Assembly: GCF_019039105.1 (NCBI RefSeq)
Contig: NZ_JAHPIV010000014.1
Location: 62,001-126,000 of the forward strand
From: Desertibacillus haloalkaliphilus
Lineage (GTDB): Bacteria > Bacillota > Bacilli > Bacillales > KJ1-10-99
Length of the DNA: 64,000 bases
Direction of reading: 5' to 3'
In this document: piece by piece, positions 9,225-18,875 of the stretch
Numbering within the stretch: position 1 is the stretch's first letter
Layout: each line of letters starts with the position of its first letter
Notes under the pieces: model-generated
Databases searched by the model: none
What the model saw: the letters and a program-made list of their open reading frames with translations, nothing else
Told to the model about the DNA's origin: nothing
Program-made: the position numbers and the translations under genes

Positions 9225-9392
9225 TTAAAGAGCATGTCCCTGCTTGAATTTGTTCCTTGAATCATTATACTCCTCGCAATCGATACATCTACCAGTGGCA
9301 TTAAGTGTGGTTGTAAATTCTCCACATTCATCACACGACATATGAAAGGTGCTTGGTGCTAGCAACTGTATCAATTCATCAAGAGGAATCAT
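9225..9392 (-). CDS. Possible small zinc-ribbon protein, 55 aa
   Basis: The minus strand reads MIPLDELIQLLAPS, then SCDECGEFTTTL and GRCIDCEEYNDS. Two CxxC pairs 13-15 residues apart would make a small zinc ribbon. No good ribosome site precedes the ATG, and the frame is open a little further upstream, so the start is uncertain. It lies directly downstream of the 9413-9640 gene. Confidence 0.45.
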   Translation of the reverse strand: MIPLDELIQLLAPSTFHMSCDECGEFTTTLNATGRCIDCEEYNDSRNKFKQGHAL

Positions 9393-9412
9393 TTCAAATC
9401 GGCAAGTCAGTT

Positions 9413-9640
9413 CTAATTTTCTATCTCGTGCTTGTACCTAACAATGTACAATGTATCTGTTTGATCAGATCCCCTACGAACTCCTATGCAAATTCTGTTT
9501 TTGTGACAATTATGTTTGGCAGGTAAATCCCCTCGTTGTTCAACCAGCTGTGTATGTATGAAGGCCGGGGTCTTATTCCAAAGATTTTTAATCAGATTAA
9601 AACGATAGATCAAATCATTTACCGTCTGGTTCATAAGCAT
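9413..9640 (-). CDS. Small unknown basic protein, 75 aa
   Basis: It starts MLMNQTVND at an ATG with a GGAGGG site nine bases upstream. The C-terminal half is basic with scattered Cys/His residues and no clear motif. It probably shares a transcript with the small zinc-ribbon frame downstream. Confidence 0.5.
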   Translation of the reverse strand: MLMNQTVNDLIYRFNLIKNLWNKTPAFIHTQLVEQRGDLPAKHNCHKNRICIGVRRGSDQTDTLYIVRYKHEIEN

Positions 9641-9772
9641 TGGTGAATACCCTCCTTCAAGCGTTCCTTCCTTGGTTATTAAATCACATCATATGGAACC
9701 TTTTTAACGTTTTCAATGTGTAACAATTCAGTAACCACCGGGATCTCTGTATTTAACAAATAGATGGTTAAC

Positions 9773-9859
9773 TCAAAATACTGCCATCGCAATTATAGCG
9801 ATTGAACAACCTATAACATTTAGCCCTTTTCCGTGCATGATTTCCCATAATTGATTCAT
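9773..9859 (-). CDS. Possible 28-aa hydrophobic peptide
   Basis: The minus strand encodes MNQLWEIMHGKGLNVIGCSI followed by a short hydrophobic end. One membrane helix is possible. There is no convincing ribosome site. Small hydrophobic plasmid peptides can be toxins, but nothing here shows it. The rest of the 9641-10255 gap is very AT-rich and holds only tiny frames. Confidence 0.3.
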   Translation of the reverse strand: MNQLWEIMHGKGLNVIGCSIAIIAMAVF

Positions 9860-10264
9860 ATTTTATATCTCATTTGCTTCTATTGTTGCTATGTAGGTTG
9901 TAGTTTTGGGCTGTGAACCAATACGACTTAGTCACCTCCATTATATTAGCATTAATATCAACAACAAAATGAATGTATATCATTCGTTTGTGCTTTTAGT
10001 TTAACATGTGTTAAAGTACATTTAAATATAATTTTACTAAAAAGGTATAAATTAATTAATTTAATTAAAAAGGTACAAAATTAGTTGTGATAAAAATACG
10101 ATTTATATAAGTTATTTATAATATTATTTCATAGTAGAAAAATTAGCGGTTTTTCTTTCTTGATATAAATTAGATCATCACTAAGTACCTTTAAAATTAT
10201 GTCTTCTTATATGGTAAAATTTTAATTATTATAAAGAAAACTCATTCTGTTAGGAGTGGTTAAA

Positions 10265-11461
10265 TTGTCAATTGAAGAGAATAAGTTCATATCATTTATT
10301 CAACCGAATTTAAATGATATAACAAGTGACAGTCAGGTAATAGATGTATTAAATAAATTGAAACCAGTTCTTGTTACTAAACAACACATGAGTCAATTTG
10401 AAATGATTATGGTTGATAACGAACGATACGGTAGATCGAAGTTAGACTCCTTAACCGATTTAGAAGTCATTTATTGCTTTGTCCATCAAGATACACATAT
10501 TGATGAAGAAGATAATCGATCACTCGATAGTAACAAGGAATATTTGAGAGATTTACTTCAGTTTTATATGCAGCTGCAAGTAAATAAAACGTTTATCCAG
10601 GAGGATGTCGTTGGATTTGAAGAGGGATCACTACTCAAAAACCTACACCCACGACATATCACTAGTTATCACAATTGGTTAAAAGAAGGTGTGAATGTTA
10701 GAGGAAAAGAAGGATACAGCAAAAGCACGAGACGTCGTAAGGTTGCGGTCATTAAAAGTTTTTTACGATGGTTATATGAGAATGATTATATTGAATTGCC
10801 GTTACATGGGGCTTTCAAAAGGGAGAAAAATAAGAGTGATGACTTTCCAAAACGTGATTTAAGCTATCAAGAAGTGCGGAGTCTCATCGATTACTATGAT
10901 GACCATCCTATTAATAGTTGTTTGATTGTTTTATTAGCAACTACCGGTTTACGAATACGCGAAATTGCCAATGCTAAATTTAACGATCTCTATTACAACA
11001 GCTCAGTTGAAAGATTCTATCTACAGGTGATTGGAAAAGGGAATGTGCCAAGACGGGCGTATATCATGGGGGCAACACTAAAGAGAATCAAAGAATTTAG
11101 AGAATGTCGAGGGTTTAATGTAGAAATGAATCCTAGTGACGACTCTCCTTTACTACCCAATCGCCAAGGTAACTTCTATCATTTCAAATACTTGAGCAAC
11201 TATGTTGTTAAAATCATAAAAGCAGCCGGTGAATCAGGTGATCCGCGGTTGGAATGGGTAAAGCATAAAGAAAAGCAAGTGAGTCCTCACTGGTTCCGAC
11301 ATTACTTTGTGACGACAAGTGAGAAGAAAGCGAAAAGCCTATCAGATGTACAGAAAACCGTTGGTCATAAGTCAAGATCAACAACGGAACGTTACATACA
11401 AAAGGATTATGATGATCGAAATAACGTTGGGTTGTTGTGGGATGAAGAGGACTATCTGTAG
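10265..11461 (+). CDS. Tyrosine recombinase (phage integrase family)
   Basis: This protein of about 398 residues has an N-terminal SAM-like core-binding domain (helices around residues 95-185) and a C-terminal catalytic domain. Catalytic residues are visible as Arg in TTGLRIREI, His-x-x-Arg in HWFRHYF, His in VGHKS and Tyr in TTERYIQ. The chosen TTG start has AGGAG eight bases upstream; a GTG nine bases earlier is too close to it. Converging on the rep gene, it may resolve plasmid multimers or integrate DNA. Confidence 0.9.
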   Translation: MSIEENKFISFIQPNLNDITSDSQVIDVLNKLKPVLVTKQHMSQFEMIMVDNERYGRSKLDSLTDLEVIYCFVHQDTHIDEEDNRSLDSNKEYLRDLLQFYMQLQVNKTFIQEDVVGFEEGSLLKNLHPRHITSYHNWLKEGVNVRGKEGYSKSTRRRKVAVIKSFLRWLYENDYIELPLHGAFKREKNKSDDFPKRDLSYQEVRSLIDYYDDHPINSCLIVLLATTGLRIREIANAKFNDLYYNSSVERFYLQVIGKGNVPRRAYIMGATLKRIKEFRECRGFNVEMNPSDDSPLLPNRQGNFYHFKYLSNYVVKIIKAAGESGDPRLEWVKHKEKQVSPHWFRHYFVTTSEKKAKSLSDVQKTVGHKSRSTTERYIQKDYDDRNNVGLLWDEEDYL

Positions 11462-11555
11462 GTGTATAAAAAACATCTTGAAAAACAATACAATGCTAAA
11501 GATAATTTCTATTTATTTCAGATGTAGAAGTTATCGCAAAATGGTGAGAGTGTGA

Positions 11556-11596
11556 GAATCCCTAAAATAATTACGTCTTTGTTATTTTGGGGATTC
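11556..11596. terminator. Bidirectional terminator between recombinase and rep
   Basis: A 16-base-scale stem pairs GAATCCCTAAAATAA with TTATTTTGGGGATTC around a short loop. It sits between two convergent genes and ends at the rep stop codon. Confidence 0.75.
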
Positions 11597-12886
11597 TTAT
11601 ACCTCATCAAACACTTCATTGTATACCTCTCGGAAAATTTCTCTACCAGTAGCATCATGTATATCTTCAAAGTTGATAGTATTTAAACAATCCATATTTA
11701 TTTCTGATTGTAATGTTTTATATAAATAAGGTTTTAATTGCTTTCTTATTTGTATATTTTTCCCTTCATATGTCAGCCTATTCGCTTGAACTAACATACT
11801 ATAGAAGTTGTTTAACCCTTTAATAAATTCATTTATTTCGCTTATGACAACTTCTACAGGTTTATTTTCATTTATGTTTTCATTAATTATATTTTTATCT
11901 GTATCACTTTCAATAACTTTTCTCTGTTCAAGATCCGATTTACGATCATCTACACCGACGTAATCATCAATGATAGCAGAGTAAACATAGCCGCTTATAT
12001 TATCAATGTCATTTTTACTTTTAGTAGTTAGGACATAATTTATGTTTCGCTTAATTCTCTTTTCGGAGTATTGTTCCACCATTTTCTTTGCAGTACTAGG
12101 TTTTAAACCAAAACGAATAAGTAAAGCATAAGCATCTTTATTTAATTTTTCATCGTTAAGAACTTCTTCTATGATTTGCGAGTTCTTTTTAATATAGAAA
12201 GTAATACTAGTGACTTTATTCCCTGTTCGCTTCTCTTCAAAATCGAATGCAATATCGGTTTTTTCTTTTAATTCATCTTGAGCTTTTTTAATAACTTTAT
12301 TTTTTAAATGACCATAAAGTTTATATTTATCGGGAGCTATTAATAAATAGTATTTTAATTCTTCAATTGTAAAGGTACGCTTTTTTAAATTTTCATATTG
12401 CTTAAGAAGTTCATATATCTTAAAGGAATACTCACTTCTTAACTGCAAGACATTTCTTAATTTAAATGGGGTATAATTTTCTTTTAATTGTAGGAGAAAA
12501 GGAGCCATTTTTCTAGAAAATTCTAGCTCAACCATACCCTTTTTATCAAAGTATTCGGATGATGCTAGCCATTTCATTTCTAATGTAGAGTGCTCTGTTT
12601 TAATCGTAATTTCTTTATTCCTCAAACCTTTAATAACTTTACTTACCTTTGAATAAAAATTTTTCTCCTTAATACCTAACATATCAGCAAGGTCTTTAAC
12701 ACGAATTCGATGAATTTGAAAGTCTTCATCTTCAGGTTGTATTAAAGATGCTAGTGTATAAATAATTCTTCTTTCTTGTATTGTTAGGTTATTAGGAGTT
12801 TGTAATAAAGTATTGTGTTGATTTACCCAATATTCGGGTGAAACTGTTGAAGTATTTTCTAGTAATGAAAGCTGTTGATAGCCCAC
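11597..12886 (-). CDS. Plasmid replication initiator, Rep_3 family
   Basis: This 429-residue protein starts at GTG after AAGGGG. The first winged-helix region (residues about 25-130) begins NNLTIQERRIIYTLASLI, the usual opening of Rep_3/RepB initiators. A second winged helix follows with SYSFKIYELLKQYE and TIEELKYYLLI. The C-terminal 170 residues are a less conserved extension. The N-terminus MGYQQLSLLEN contains a clamp-binding-like QLSLL. The gene lies next to iterons that it should bind to open the origin and to repress itself. Confidence 0.9.
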   Translation of the reverse strand: MGYQQLSLLENTSTVSPEYWVNQHNTLLQTPNNLTIQERRIIYTLASLIQPEDEDFQIHRIRVKDLADMLGIKEKNFYSKVSKVIKGLRNKEITIKTEHSTLEMKWLASSEYFDKKGMVELEFSRKMAPFLLQLKENYTPFKLRNVLQLRSEYSFKIYELLKQYENLKKRTFTIEELKYYLLIAPDKYKLYGHLKNKVIKKAQDELKEKTDIAFDFEEKRTGNKVTSITFYIKKNSQIIEEVLNDEKLNKDAYALLIRFGLKPSTAKKMVEQYSEKRIKRNINYVLTTKSKNDIDNISGYVYSAIIDDYVGVDDRKSDLEQRKVIESDTDKNIINENINENKPVEVVISEINEFIKGLNNFYSMLVQANRLTYEGKNIQIRKQLKPYLYKTLQSEINMDCLNTINFEDIHDATGREIFREVYNEVFDEV

Positions 12887-12955
12887 GGTTTATTCCCCTT
12901 TATTCCGACAAATATATGTATAAATTTAATATAAACCATGTTATAAGTGATTTCC

Positions 12956-13400
12956 ACTCCCTCTTTGGTGATACTTTTAAAATGATAAATTCTTAGTAAG
13001 CGGTTAGAAATCTTTCAAAAAAATTATCTATGGATGCTTAAAATTTTAATAGATAGCGTAATAATGCTAACTATCACTAAAAGGGGAGTTTTTAAGTTTC
13101 ATTTATTTTTAATTAAAAGATATCACTATTAGAGGAGTTTAATCATTTGTTTTACATATATATTTAACGTTTAACATAATTAATTTAATGTTTTAGGTTC
13201 GATTTTAAGCTGATGTAGCAAGTGTTCCAGCGATTTTCTATCACCACTAAGGGAGTAAACTATCACTACTAGAGGAGTATTATTATCACCACTAAGGGAG
13301 TAAACTATCACTATTGAAGGAGTATTCCTATCACTACAAGAGGAGTGTTATTTAAACTATCACCACTAAAGGAGTAAAAAATACTCCTTTAGTGGTGATA
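12956..13400. other. Replication origin with 18-bp iterons
   Basis: Eight direct copies of TATCAC-N6-7-RGGAGT start at 13072, 13121, 13239, 13261, 13284, 13306, 13329 and 13358. Copies from 13239 to 13329 are spaced 22-23 bases, about two helical turns. Inverted copies lie at 12956-12973 (next to the rep start) and 13383-13400; the latter forms a perfect palindrome with the last direct copy. The region between is very AT-rich. This is the layout of an iteron-controlled theta origin with an operator for rep autoregulation. Confidence 0.9.
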
Positions 13401-13452
13401 GTTTAAAAGGATATTTATAATAAAATCAAATGTACGCCTTGATCAAAGTTAC

Positions 13453-14029
13453 TTATTTAAAGAAATGTTTAGGCAAATGCTCATTACAATACTTGAGCTT
13501 AATGCCATTTCCCTTCAATAGATCAACTTCTGTTTGACTTAATTCAGTCTTACATACCATACAAACATCGGACTTATTCTGTGATTTGCTGTGCTCTTTA
13601 TTCGATTGACGGTGTGTAGAATTAACAGAAGATGATGTCTTGCCAAGATCTACCCAACCCATCTGAAAGTGATCACACGCATCACGTAAGGCATCTTGAG
13701 CCGCAGCACGAATCGCATATTTTAGGTTCTTAATCTTCCCCTCTGGAAACCGTAAACGTCGCAAAGCCAATTCCATCGCGTTCCGTCTCCATTGTCTTTA
13801 ACGTACCAGTGACTTGCACTTCATTCTCACGTTCATAAATCATTAGATCGCCTTTCAACGACCAAGACCAATACATCCCTGCAACATTCTCGAGGCGTTC
13901 CTCGTAGGCTTGTGCAGGGATGTATTAGCTGTTAGGGTTGTTGTTGCGTGATTTGACTGTTCCTAGCGGGAAAGGGTGTCGTAGCTTTTTCATGATAGAT
14001 CGATATAATTCTAGTTTTTGGTTATCCAT
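13453..14029 (-). pseudogene. Decayed copy of the Rad52-like gene
   Basis: The sequence closely follows the intact gene at 20851-21429: the same start context, the IPAQAYEERLE and MYWSWSLKGD segments, RFPEGKIKNLKYAIRAAAQD and the C-terminal Cys/His motif. A stop codon interrupts it just before YIPAQ, and there is a frameshift near 13775, so only the last 107 codons remain open. The zinc-ribbon end (CMVCK...YCNEHLPKH) is still readable. Confidence 0.8.
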
Positions 14030-14188
14030 ATATAAATCAACTCGCTATATTTCAGATCAGAATCGTACTATGGCAATACAAGTTACTTAAATTAAAAAAT
14101 CCACATTAGCTTTACAGCTTTGTCCCTTACACTTTCTTTTCTATTTCATATATTAATATAGTCACATTAGAAAGGAGGGCGGAAAATT

Positions 14189-14392
14189 ATGGGCCAATCT
14201 CTCTACCACACAGCTTGTAAATATGTAGGTAGACCTGTGGAAATTAGGGATTGTTATGGCAAATGCTATCGGGGTACTCTGAAATATGTCACGCCACACG
14301 GGGTCTATCTTAGTACAGGATCTGACGGGATATTCTTCCCATTTTTCGCTATTGTTTCTTTAGTGCTGTTAACTTCGTTGTTCTTTTTTTAA
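14189..14392 (+). CDS. Small Sm/SH3-like protein with hydrophobic tail, 67 aa
   Basis: A strong AAAGGAGGG site precedes MGQSLYHTAC. The body reads 'GRPVEIRDCYGKCYRGTL' then 'VTPHGVYL', a barrel-type pattern seen in small spore or DUF2642-like proteins. The end is strongly hydrophobic (about 18 residues finishing in FFF). It is in a decayed region and has no counterpart in the intact recombination module. Confidence 0.55.
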   Translation: MGQSLYHTACKYVGRPVEIRDCYGKCYRGTLKYVTPHGVYLSTGSDGIFFPFFAIVSLVLLTSLFFF

Positions 14393-14497
14393 GTAACAAA
14401 TCACTTTTATAATTTTAACAGTTATAAAAAACACTAATGGTATATAAACGTAGCAACATCATTTTTTCAGAAAGGGCTAAGGTACTATATTTGGTAG

Positions 14498-14531
14498 ACA
14501 TTCAGAAGGGAATGCTGCCCCTTCTGAATGT
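14498..14531. repeat. Perfect inverted repeat hairpin
   Basis: ACATTCAGAAGGG pairs with CCCTTCTGAATGT around a short loop containing ATGCTG. The stem is about 14 bp. No run of T follows closely, so termination is possible but not clear. It is downstream of the plus-strand small gene. The rest of 14393-14669 holds nothing I recognise. Confidence 0.6.
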
Positions 14532-14669
14532 TATATATACAATTTTAACGACACTCTAATAATTTTGTTTACTTATCTTCTTGATCTTTTATCAATAAGT
14601 CAGCTCATTTAGCCTATGAATCATAAATGATAAGAACTACGCTTGTTATGGGAATTTGACTACTGCACA

Positions 14670-15000
14670 TTATGGGTCAATTTTATGATTGAGCCTGTGT
14701 CCAAACTTAATTTGTTCTGCATGTAATTCAATAAATGTTTGGTTGTTACCCTGATGATCTTTTCCATTTCGTAACCGAAGTTTCCCATCAATGAGCACTT
14801 CTTGTCCCTTTTCTAAATTTTTGGCGCACCGTTCCCCATACGCTCGCCAGACGAGCACTGGGATAAAGTCAGCATTATCCCCTCTCTTTGTTTGATAATC
14901 ACGGTCTGAAGCGACAGATGGTAACTTGTGACTCAGTATAATGTAATACTGGCTCAGCTACCAATCGTCCTGAAAGGGTCACGCGGTTAATGTCTGCAAT
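14670..15000 (-). pseudogene. Decayed ssb copy
   Basis: It matches the intact ssb at 22007-22333 over its length (GERCAKNLEKGQEVLIDGK, FIELHAEQIKFG). A deletion of about ten bases near 14910 breaks the frame, and the start codon is lost (ATT in place of ATG). Only 62 codons remain open. It keeps the order and strand of the intact module. Confidence 0.8.
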
Positions 15001-15344
15001 TAAGTACCTCCCCTACTATAAATGTAAGTGGCCCCCTTAATAAAATCTTATGTAAATATCCATCAGAAATCGCTTCAATAATAGGAGCAACCACTAAAGA
15101 GATATATCTTATACTCAGTTTGCTCATATCAATTAAATCTTCAGGGGCAGGTTTGTGAAAACACGGTAATAAGCTACTAAATAACCAGCTGAAGTTATGG
15201 ATAAGAAGATCGTAAGTTATCCAGAAAACGACATAATGGTGGCGTGAAACATGGAAAGAGGCATGGCTATTATTAAAGGGGTTATTAATAAAATTTTAAA
15301 TAACAATATTAACACTTTCTAACTTCTAATTTTGACTACTAATT

Positions 15345-15400
15345 ATTGATTAAACAGTTTCAACGCCTCCCTTAAAAAATGCTGTGCTTAACTAACCGAA
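15345..15400 (-). pseudogene. Remnant of winged-helix gene 3' end
   Basis: About 45 bases match the 3' end of the gene at 22394-23122 (TTTCAACGC...AAAAAATGCTG). This is the last trace of the duplicated recombination module. The rest of 15001-15574 holds no gene I can support. Confidence 0.55.
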
Positions 15401-15583
15401 GAGAAAAAGTGAAATCATTTGCAATATCAAAGCGGTTACTAATGATTGATTCGTCAACATGAAATGTAAGCGCATTAGTACGGATGTGGTGGTAGTTCTA
15501 ACTAGAAATTAAGTTATTATATTAAAATCCAAAGTTTTCTGTTAAAATGAGTAAAAAGACCCAATTACTAGGAAGTGATTTTA

Positions 15584-15769
15584 TTGAAGGTAAAAGTATT
15601 GAAAGTAATCTCGTGTGAAAATGAAAGCTCTGGTTTTAATTTTTTAATAAATGAGCGCTTTATCTTTAATGAAACTTGGATTTGTCCGTCCTGTAAAACA
15701 GATAATATTCAATTGATCGGTCACATTAAATCAAATGTGGAGGTGTTAGAGGTAGAACTGTATGAATAA
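15584..15769 (+). CDS. Small protein with CxxC, 61 aa
   Basis: TTG is chosen as start, with AGGAAG eight bases upstream. The protein has an ICPSC motif near the middle, possibly half a zinc site or redox pair. A second Cys lies near the N-terminus. No family recognised. Confidence 0.45.
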   Translation: MKVKVLKVISCENESSGFNFLINERFIFNETWICPSCKTDNIQLIGHIKSNVEVLEVELYE

Positions 15770-15838
15770 AAAGCCATAAAACTTTAGAAGCAAGGATCAT
15801 AGACCCCTGCTTACCTAATAAATAATGCTTTTATCATT

Positions 15839-15940
15839 CTAGTATCCAACGAAAGCGGCACCGACAATAATCAGTAAAATAAAGAGAACAACGATTAATG
15901 CGAAACCTCCTCCATAACCGTGTCCACCTGTATAACTCAT
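15839..15940 (-). CDS. YjcZ-family sporulation peptide, 33 aa
   Basis: The minus strand encodes [20 protein letters not shown], then a hydrophobic helix ending AFVGY. A glycine-rich N-terminus plus one membrane helix is typical of YjcZ/SscA-type spore peptides of Bacillaceae. A GGGAGG site sits ten bases before the ATG. It implies a spore-forming host and probably sporulation-stage expression. Confidence 0.8.
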   Translation of the reverse strand: MSYTGGHGYGGGFALIVVLFILLIIVGAAFVGY

Positions 15941-16073
15941 TTGAATGCCTCCCTTCCCATTAGATACGGTATCATATGTTGAAATAGGTAACTTGATCGG
16001 GCGCTTGCTTTAAAAATAGTATGAAAATCTTAAGCTGAGTTTTTGGTTTACTGATAGACTAATACATACTTTA

Positions 16074-16097
16074 AGTGCCCCAAATGAGAGGGGCACT
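16074..16097. terminator. Hairpin downstream of 16110-16472 gene
   Basis: AGTGCCCC pairs with GGGGCACT around a short loop; AAAGTATG follows on the minus strand. It probably ends the minus-strand transcript. Confidence 0.55.
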
Positions 16098-16109
16098 GTG
16101 CTTGATGTA

Positions 16110-16472
16110 TCATGCTTTTGAAATGTTTCCCTTATTAGTTATTTCCTCTAATAGTTTTCGTATTTCTTGTAATTCATTAATGGCCAATTGAGTGAAATCA
16201 CGACTGTCAACTTCCATATCCTCATCTACAGACTTTCCACTATCATTGATTATTTCACTAGTCCTTGGTAAGCTTTCTGTTTGTACATCACTAGGAACGA
16301 GGTCTAACTGAGGACTCTCTTCATTTTCGGATTCATGGATAAGATCCATGTTATCTTTATGTCCTTCCTTTTCTTTCGTTTCTTGTTCATTCATTCTGTA
16401 ACTATAAGGATAATTATAAAAACCATAATCATATTGGGGCATCTGAGATGTCATTGGATAATAATAATACAT
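16110..16472 (-). CDS. Tyr-rich, acidic protein, possible spore coat component
   Basis: This 120-residue protein starts after a strong GGAGGAGAGG site. The first 30 residues are Tyr/Pro-rich (MYYYYPMTSQ, YGFYNYPYSY). A low-complexity acidic middle follows, and then a short coiled-coil-like helix LAINELQEIRKLLEEI. The Tyr-rich head resembles small spore coat proteins, but I have no firm family match. Confidence 0.6.
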   Translation of the reverse strand: MYYYYPMTSQMPQYDYGFYNYPYSYRMNEQETKEKEGHKDNMDLIHESENEESPQLDLVPSDVQTESLPRTSEIINDSGKSVDEDMEVDSRDFTQLAINELQEIRKLLEEITNKGNISKA

Positions 16473-16836
16473 TCGTACCCTCTCCTCCTTTAAATAACTA
16501 AAGTCAAGTTCAGTCTATGTGTTATTTTGATGCCCGCAACGGCAAGCGCCCAGTTTTCATGAAACAGGAGTTTTATATTTCATGACAAAGAAAACCAGAT
16601 TAAAGGAAGTAATCGTAGTTCCCTAAATCGAGTCTAATTATAGTAGCTTGCTGGTTTTGACTATTACCCTAACCAGATTTATCTATAGGTAGGAGGTATA
16701 ACCCAGGTTGGCAACTTATATATCGTAAAGATGATAGAGATCAGTAAAAAGTTAAGTACATATGATTTTTTTATTTTCAAACTCCCCTTTATGTTATCTA
16801 GCTTTAGTTATTTATATTTTTCGATATTATTTGTCG

Positions 16837-17001
16837 TTAGAATCCCCACAGCCTCTTCGTATCAAGTGGTACATAAACTTCATCGCCATGAACTTGACGG
16901 TGAAGAAGGGGTTTTTCAAACAACTTACTCATCTCCTCTAAATTAAAATGGTCCCCTTTTTTTCTAATTACTGTAGGAACAATTAACTTTTCGTAATTCA
17001 T
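16837..17001 (-). CDS. Small unknown protein, 54 aa
   Basis: The start is placed at the ATG eight bases after AAGGAG, giving MNYEKLIVPTVIRKKG. It is a compact charged protein without a membrane segment. The 16473-16836 gap upstream of its end holds only tiny open frames (for example a 14-codon frame near 16581 with a GGAG site). Confidence 0.5.
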   Translation of the reverse strand: MNYEKLIVPTVIRKKGDHFNLEEMSKLFEKPLLHRQVHGDEVYVPLDTKRLWGF

Positions 17002-17298
17002 ACACATTCTCCTTACATTTAAAGATTCATCAGTTACAAAATACAATATTTGTAAAATAAATGCGAATTATTCACGTGTTTATAAGGTTTGAAATTAAAA
17101 TCTTTTGGAAATCCTAAAGCGGGTGAACATAACCACTAAGTTCATCGCTCATATTTAAAAAATCAACCGATATGTTTGCAGTGCCTCCTCTATGGCATAA
17201 CAGTACACCTATTGATTACCAATTTTTTTACTATAAAATCCCCTTCAGACAGGTAACACAACAAATCAACTCACAAGAGTAAATAAGGTGAAATAAAC

Positions 17299-17919
17299 AT
17301 GATCTATAACTTTTTTCAATTCATTGCAAAAGTAATCATTTATTTTAAATTTAAGTTGGAGGTATACGGTATTGAGAATATTCCTAGAGAAGGCCCTGTT
17401 ATTATTGCAGCCAACCATACAAGCAATTATGATCCCATTTTGTTAATCGGGCTCTCATCAAGGAAAATCCACTTTTTGGCAAAACAGGAACTATTTAAAT
17501 ACAGACTTTTACGATGGTTCTTTAACCAAATGAATGTTATTCCAGTTAACCGTCAAAGTGGTATGGTCATTCGCCCGGTTCGTCACTCTTTACATCTGAT
17601 TAGGAATGGTAATGTTTATGGAATATTCCCAGAGGGGACACGGTGTAAAAATGGTAAGAGAGTAAAACCTAAAAAAGGGGTTGGCTTCTTTACATACAAT
17701 ACTGAAGCTCCTATTTTACCAATAGCAATTACTGAGGTCGGAAGAGGTTTTCGACAGCCAGTTAAAGTCATTATCGGACCGCTAGCGGATGTTAGAGAAT
17801 TCAATACTACTGATTATCTTAAAATTTCCGAACATATCATGGGAAGAATTTATAGGTTGGATAAAGTCTATTTAGAAGAAAAGAACAAAACACAATTTCA
17901 AACAGAACCGAAAATATAA
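17299..17919 (+). CDS. plsC: 1-acyl-sn-glycerol-3-phosphate acyltransferase (PlsC)
   Basis: This 206-residue protein transfers an acyl chain to lysophosphatidate in phospholipid synthesis at the membrane. The catalytic NHTSNYD (HxxxxD) lies near residue 40 and the glycerol-phosphate motif FPEGTR near residue 112; both are intact. An N-terminal hydrophobic segment anchors it. It is followed 70 bases later by a DUF421 gene on the same strand. A plasmid copy of a normally chromosomal function. Confidence 0.9.
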   Translation: MIYNFFQFIAKVIIYFKFKLEVYGIENIPREGPVIIAANHTSNYDPILLIGLSSRKIHFLAKQELFKYRLLRWFFNQMNVIPVNRQSGMVIRPVRHSLHLIRNGNVYGIFPEGTRCKNGKRVKPKKGVGFFTYNTEAPILPIAITEVGRGFRQPVKVIIGPLADVREFNTTDYLKISEHIMGRIYRLDKVYLEEKNKTQFQTEPKI

Positions 17920-17989
17920 AGGTATATTTTTACAAAGGTTATCCCTAAAAAAATTAGTATTGAGCTATTGTGTAAGAGAGGTAGTATTC

Positions 17990-18655
17990 ATGGTCATGGA
18001 AACGATAAAATTATCCGGTTTATTTATACTGGTTTTTACTATTATGCGTCTACTAGGTAAAACTTTATTATCACAGTGGACTGCCTATGATCTAGTCACA
18101 ATAATTTTTTTATCATACGCAGCATTAGGGGCCGTAAACATTCAAGGGTTCCTTCATGCAGTCATATGTATTACAATCATTGGCGGATTTTATATGTTGT
18201 TATCTAGAGTAAGTTTAAATGAGCAATTACGTCATTTCATCATAGGCCATCCCACTATTTTAATAAAAGATGGGGAGATCATACAAAAAAATTTAAAACA
18301 ACTTCGTTATTCTTTAACGGAATTATTATCTACAGTTCGATCAGCGGGTTACCCAGATATTCAAGGTATCCAGTATGCTATTTTAGAACCAAATGGAGAA
18401 ATAAGTGTACTCCCTAAAAATAATTTACGGCCTTTAACACCAAAGGATTTAAACCTAGATATTGAACACTCAGACTTTCCTATAACTGTTATTGAAGATG
18501 GAAATATTAAGCATGAAAATCTTATTTTTATTAATAAAACAGAAGAGTGGTTAAAAAGGGAATTAGAACAAAATGAGTATTATGATATTCGATCAATTTT
18601 TTACGCCTACGTTAAGTATAAGAAAAAATCGTTAATCATTTTTCCTTATAATTAA
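17990..18655 (+). CDS. DUF421 (YetF-like) membrane protein
   Basis: The start is chosen at the ATG after GAGAGG; an in-frame codon 30 bases upstream has no site. The N-terminal half has three membrane helices. The soluble part carries 'GHPTILIKDGEIIQKNLKQL' and LLSTVRSAGYPDIQGIQYAI, characteristic of DUF421/YetF proteins. These are common in Bacilli, often in multiple copies, and some are linked to spores. Molecular role not settled. Confidence 0.85.
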   Translation: MVMETIKLSGLFILVFTIMRLLGKTLLSQWTAYDLVTIIFLSYAALGAVNIQGFLHAVICITIIGGFYMLLSRVSLNEQLRHFIIGHPTILIKDGEIIQKNLKQLRYSLTELLSTVRSAGYPDIQGIQYAILEPNGEISVLPKNNLRPLTPKDLNLDIEHSDFPITVIEDGNIKHENLIFINKTEEWLKRELEQNEYYDIRSIFYAYVKYKKKSLIIFPYN

Positions 18656-18823
18656 TTTTTTGTGTGTAATAAAATGGTACCTCTATTACGGACATAACAG
18701 TGAAATTTTTAATGGCATTCTTATGCTGTCCAATTTAGTACATAAAACATTTCCTATTTCCACAAACATTTGTAAAACCTAATAACTAGTTATGCTAGCT
18801 AACTTCCTGCTTTGAAAAATAAA

Positions 18824-18845
18824 GACAGGGTTACATTACCCTGTC
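18824..18845. terminator. Hairpin between convergent genes
   Basis: GACAGGGTT and ACCCTGTC form a short strong stem downstream of the DUF421 gene and of the minus-strand gene at 18876. On the minus strand TTTATTTTT follows, so it most likely ends that transcript. Confidence 0.65.
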
Positions 18846-18875
18846 CTGCATCTAAGAGTTATTTATCCGCCTACA

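Noticed and set aside
9679-9792. 37-codon frame starting at TTG
   Set aside because: No ribosome site and it overlaps another small frame; coding status cannot be judged.
13239-13400. Iterons considered as a CRISPR array
   Set aside because: Repeats are 18 bases with only 4-11 bases between them, and lie beside a rep gene; this is an origin.
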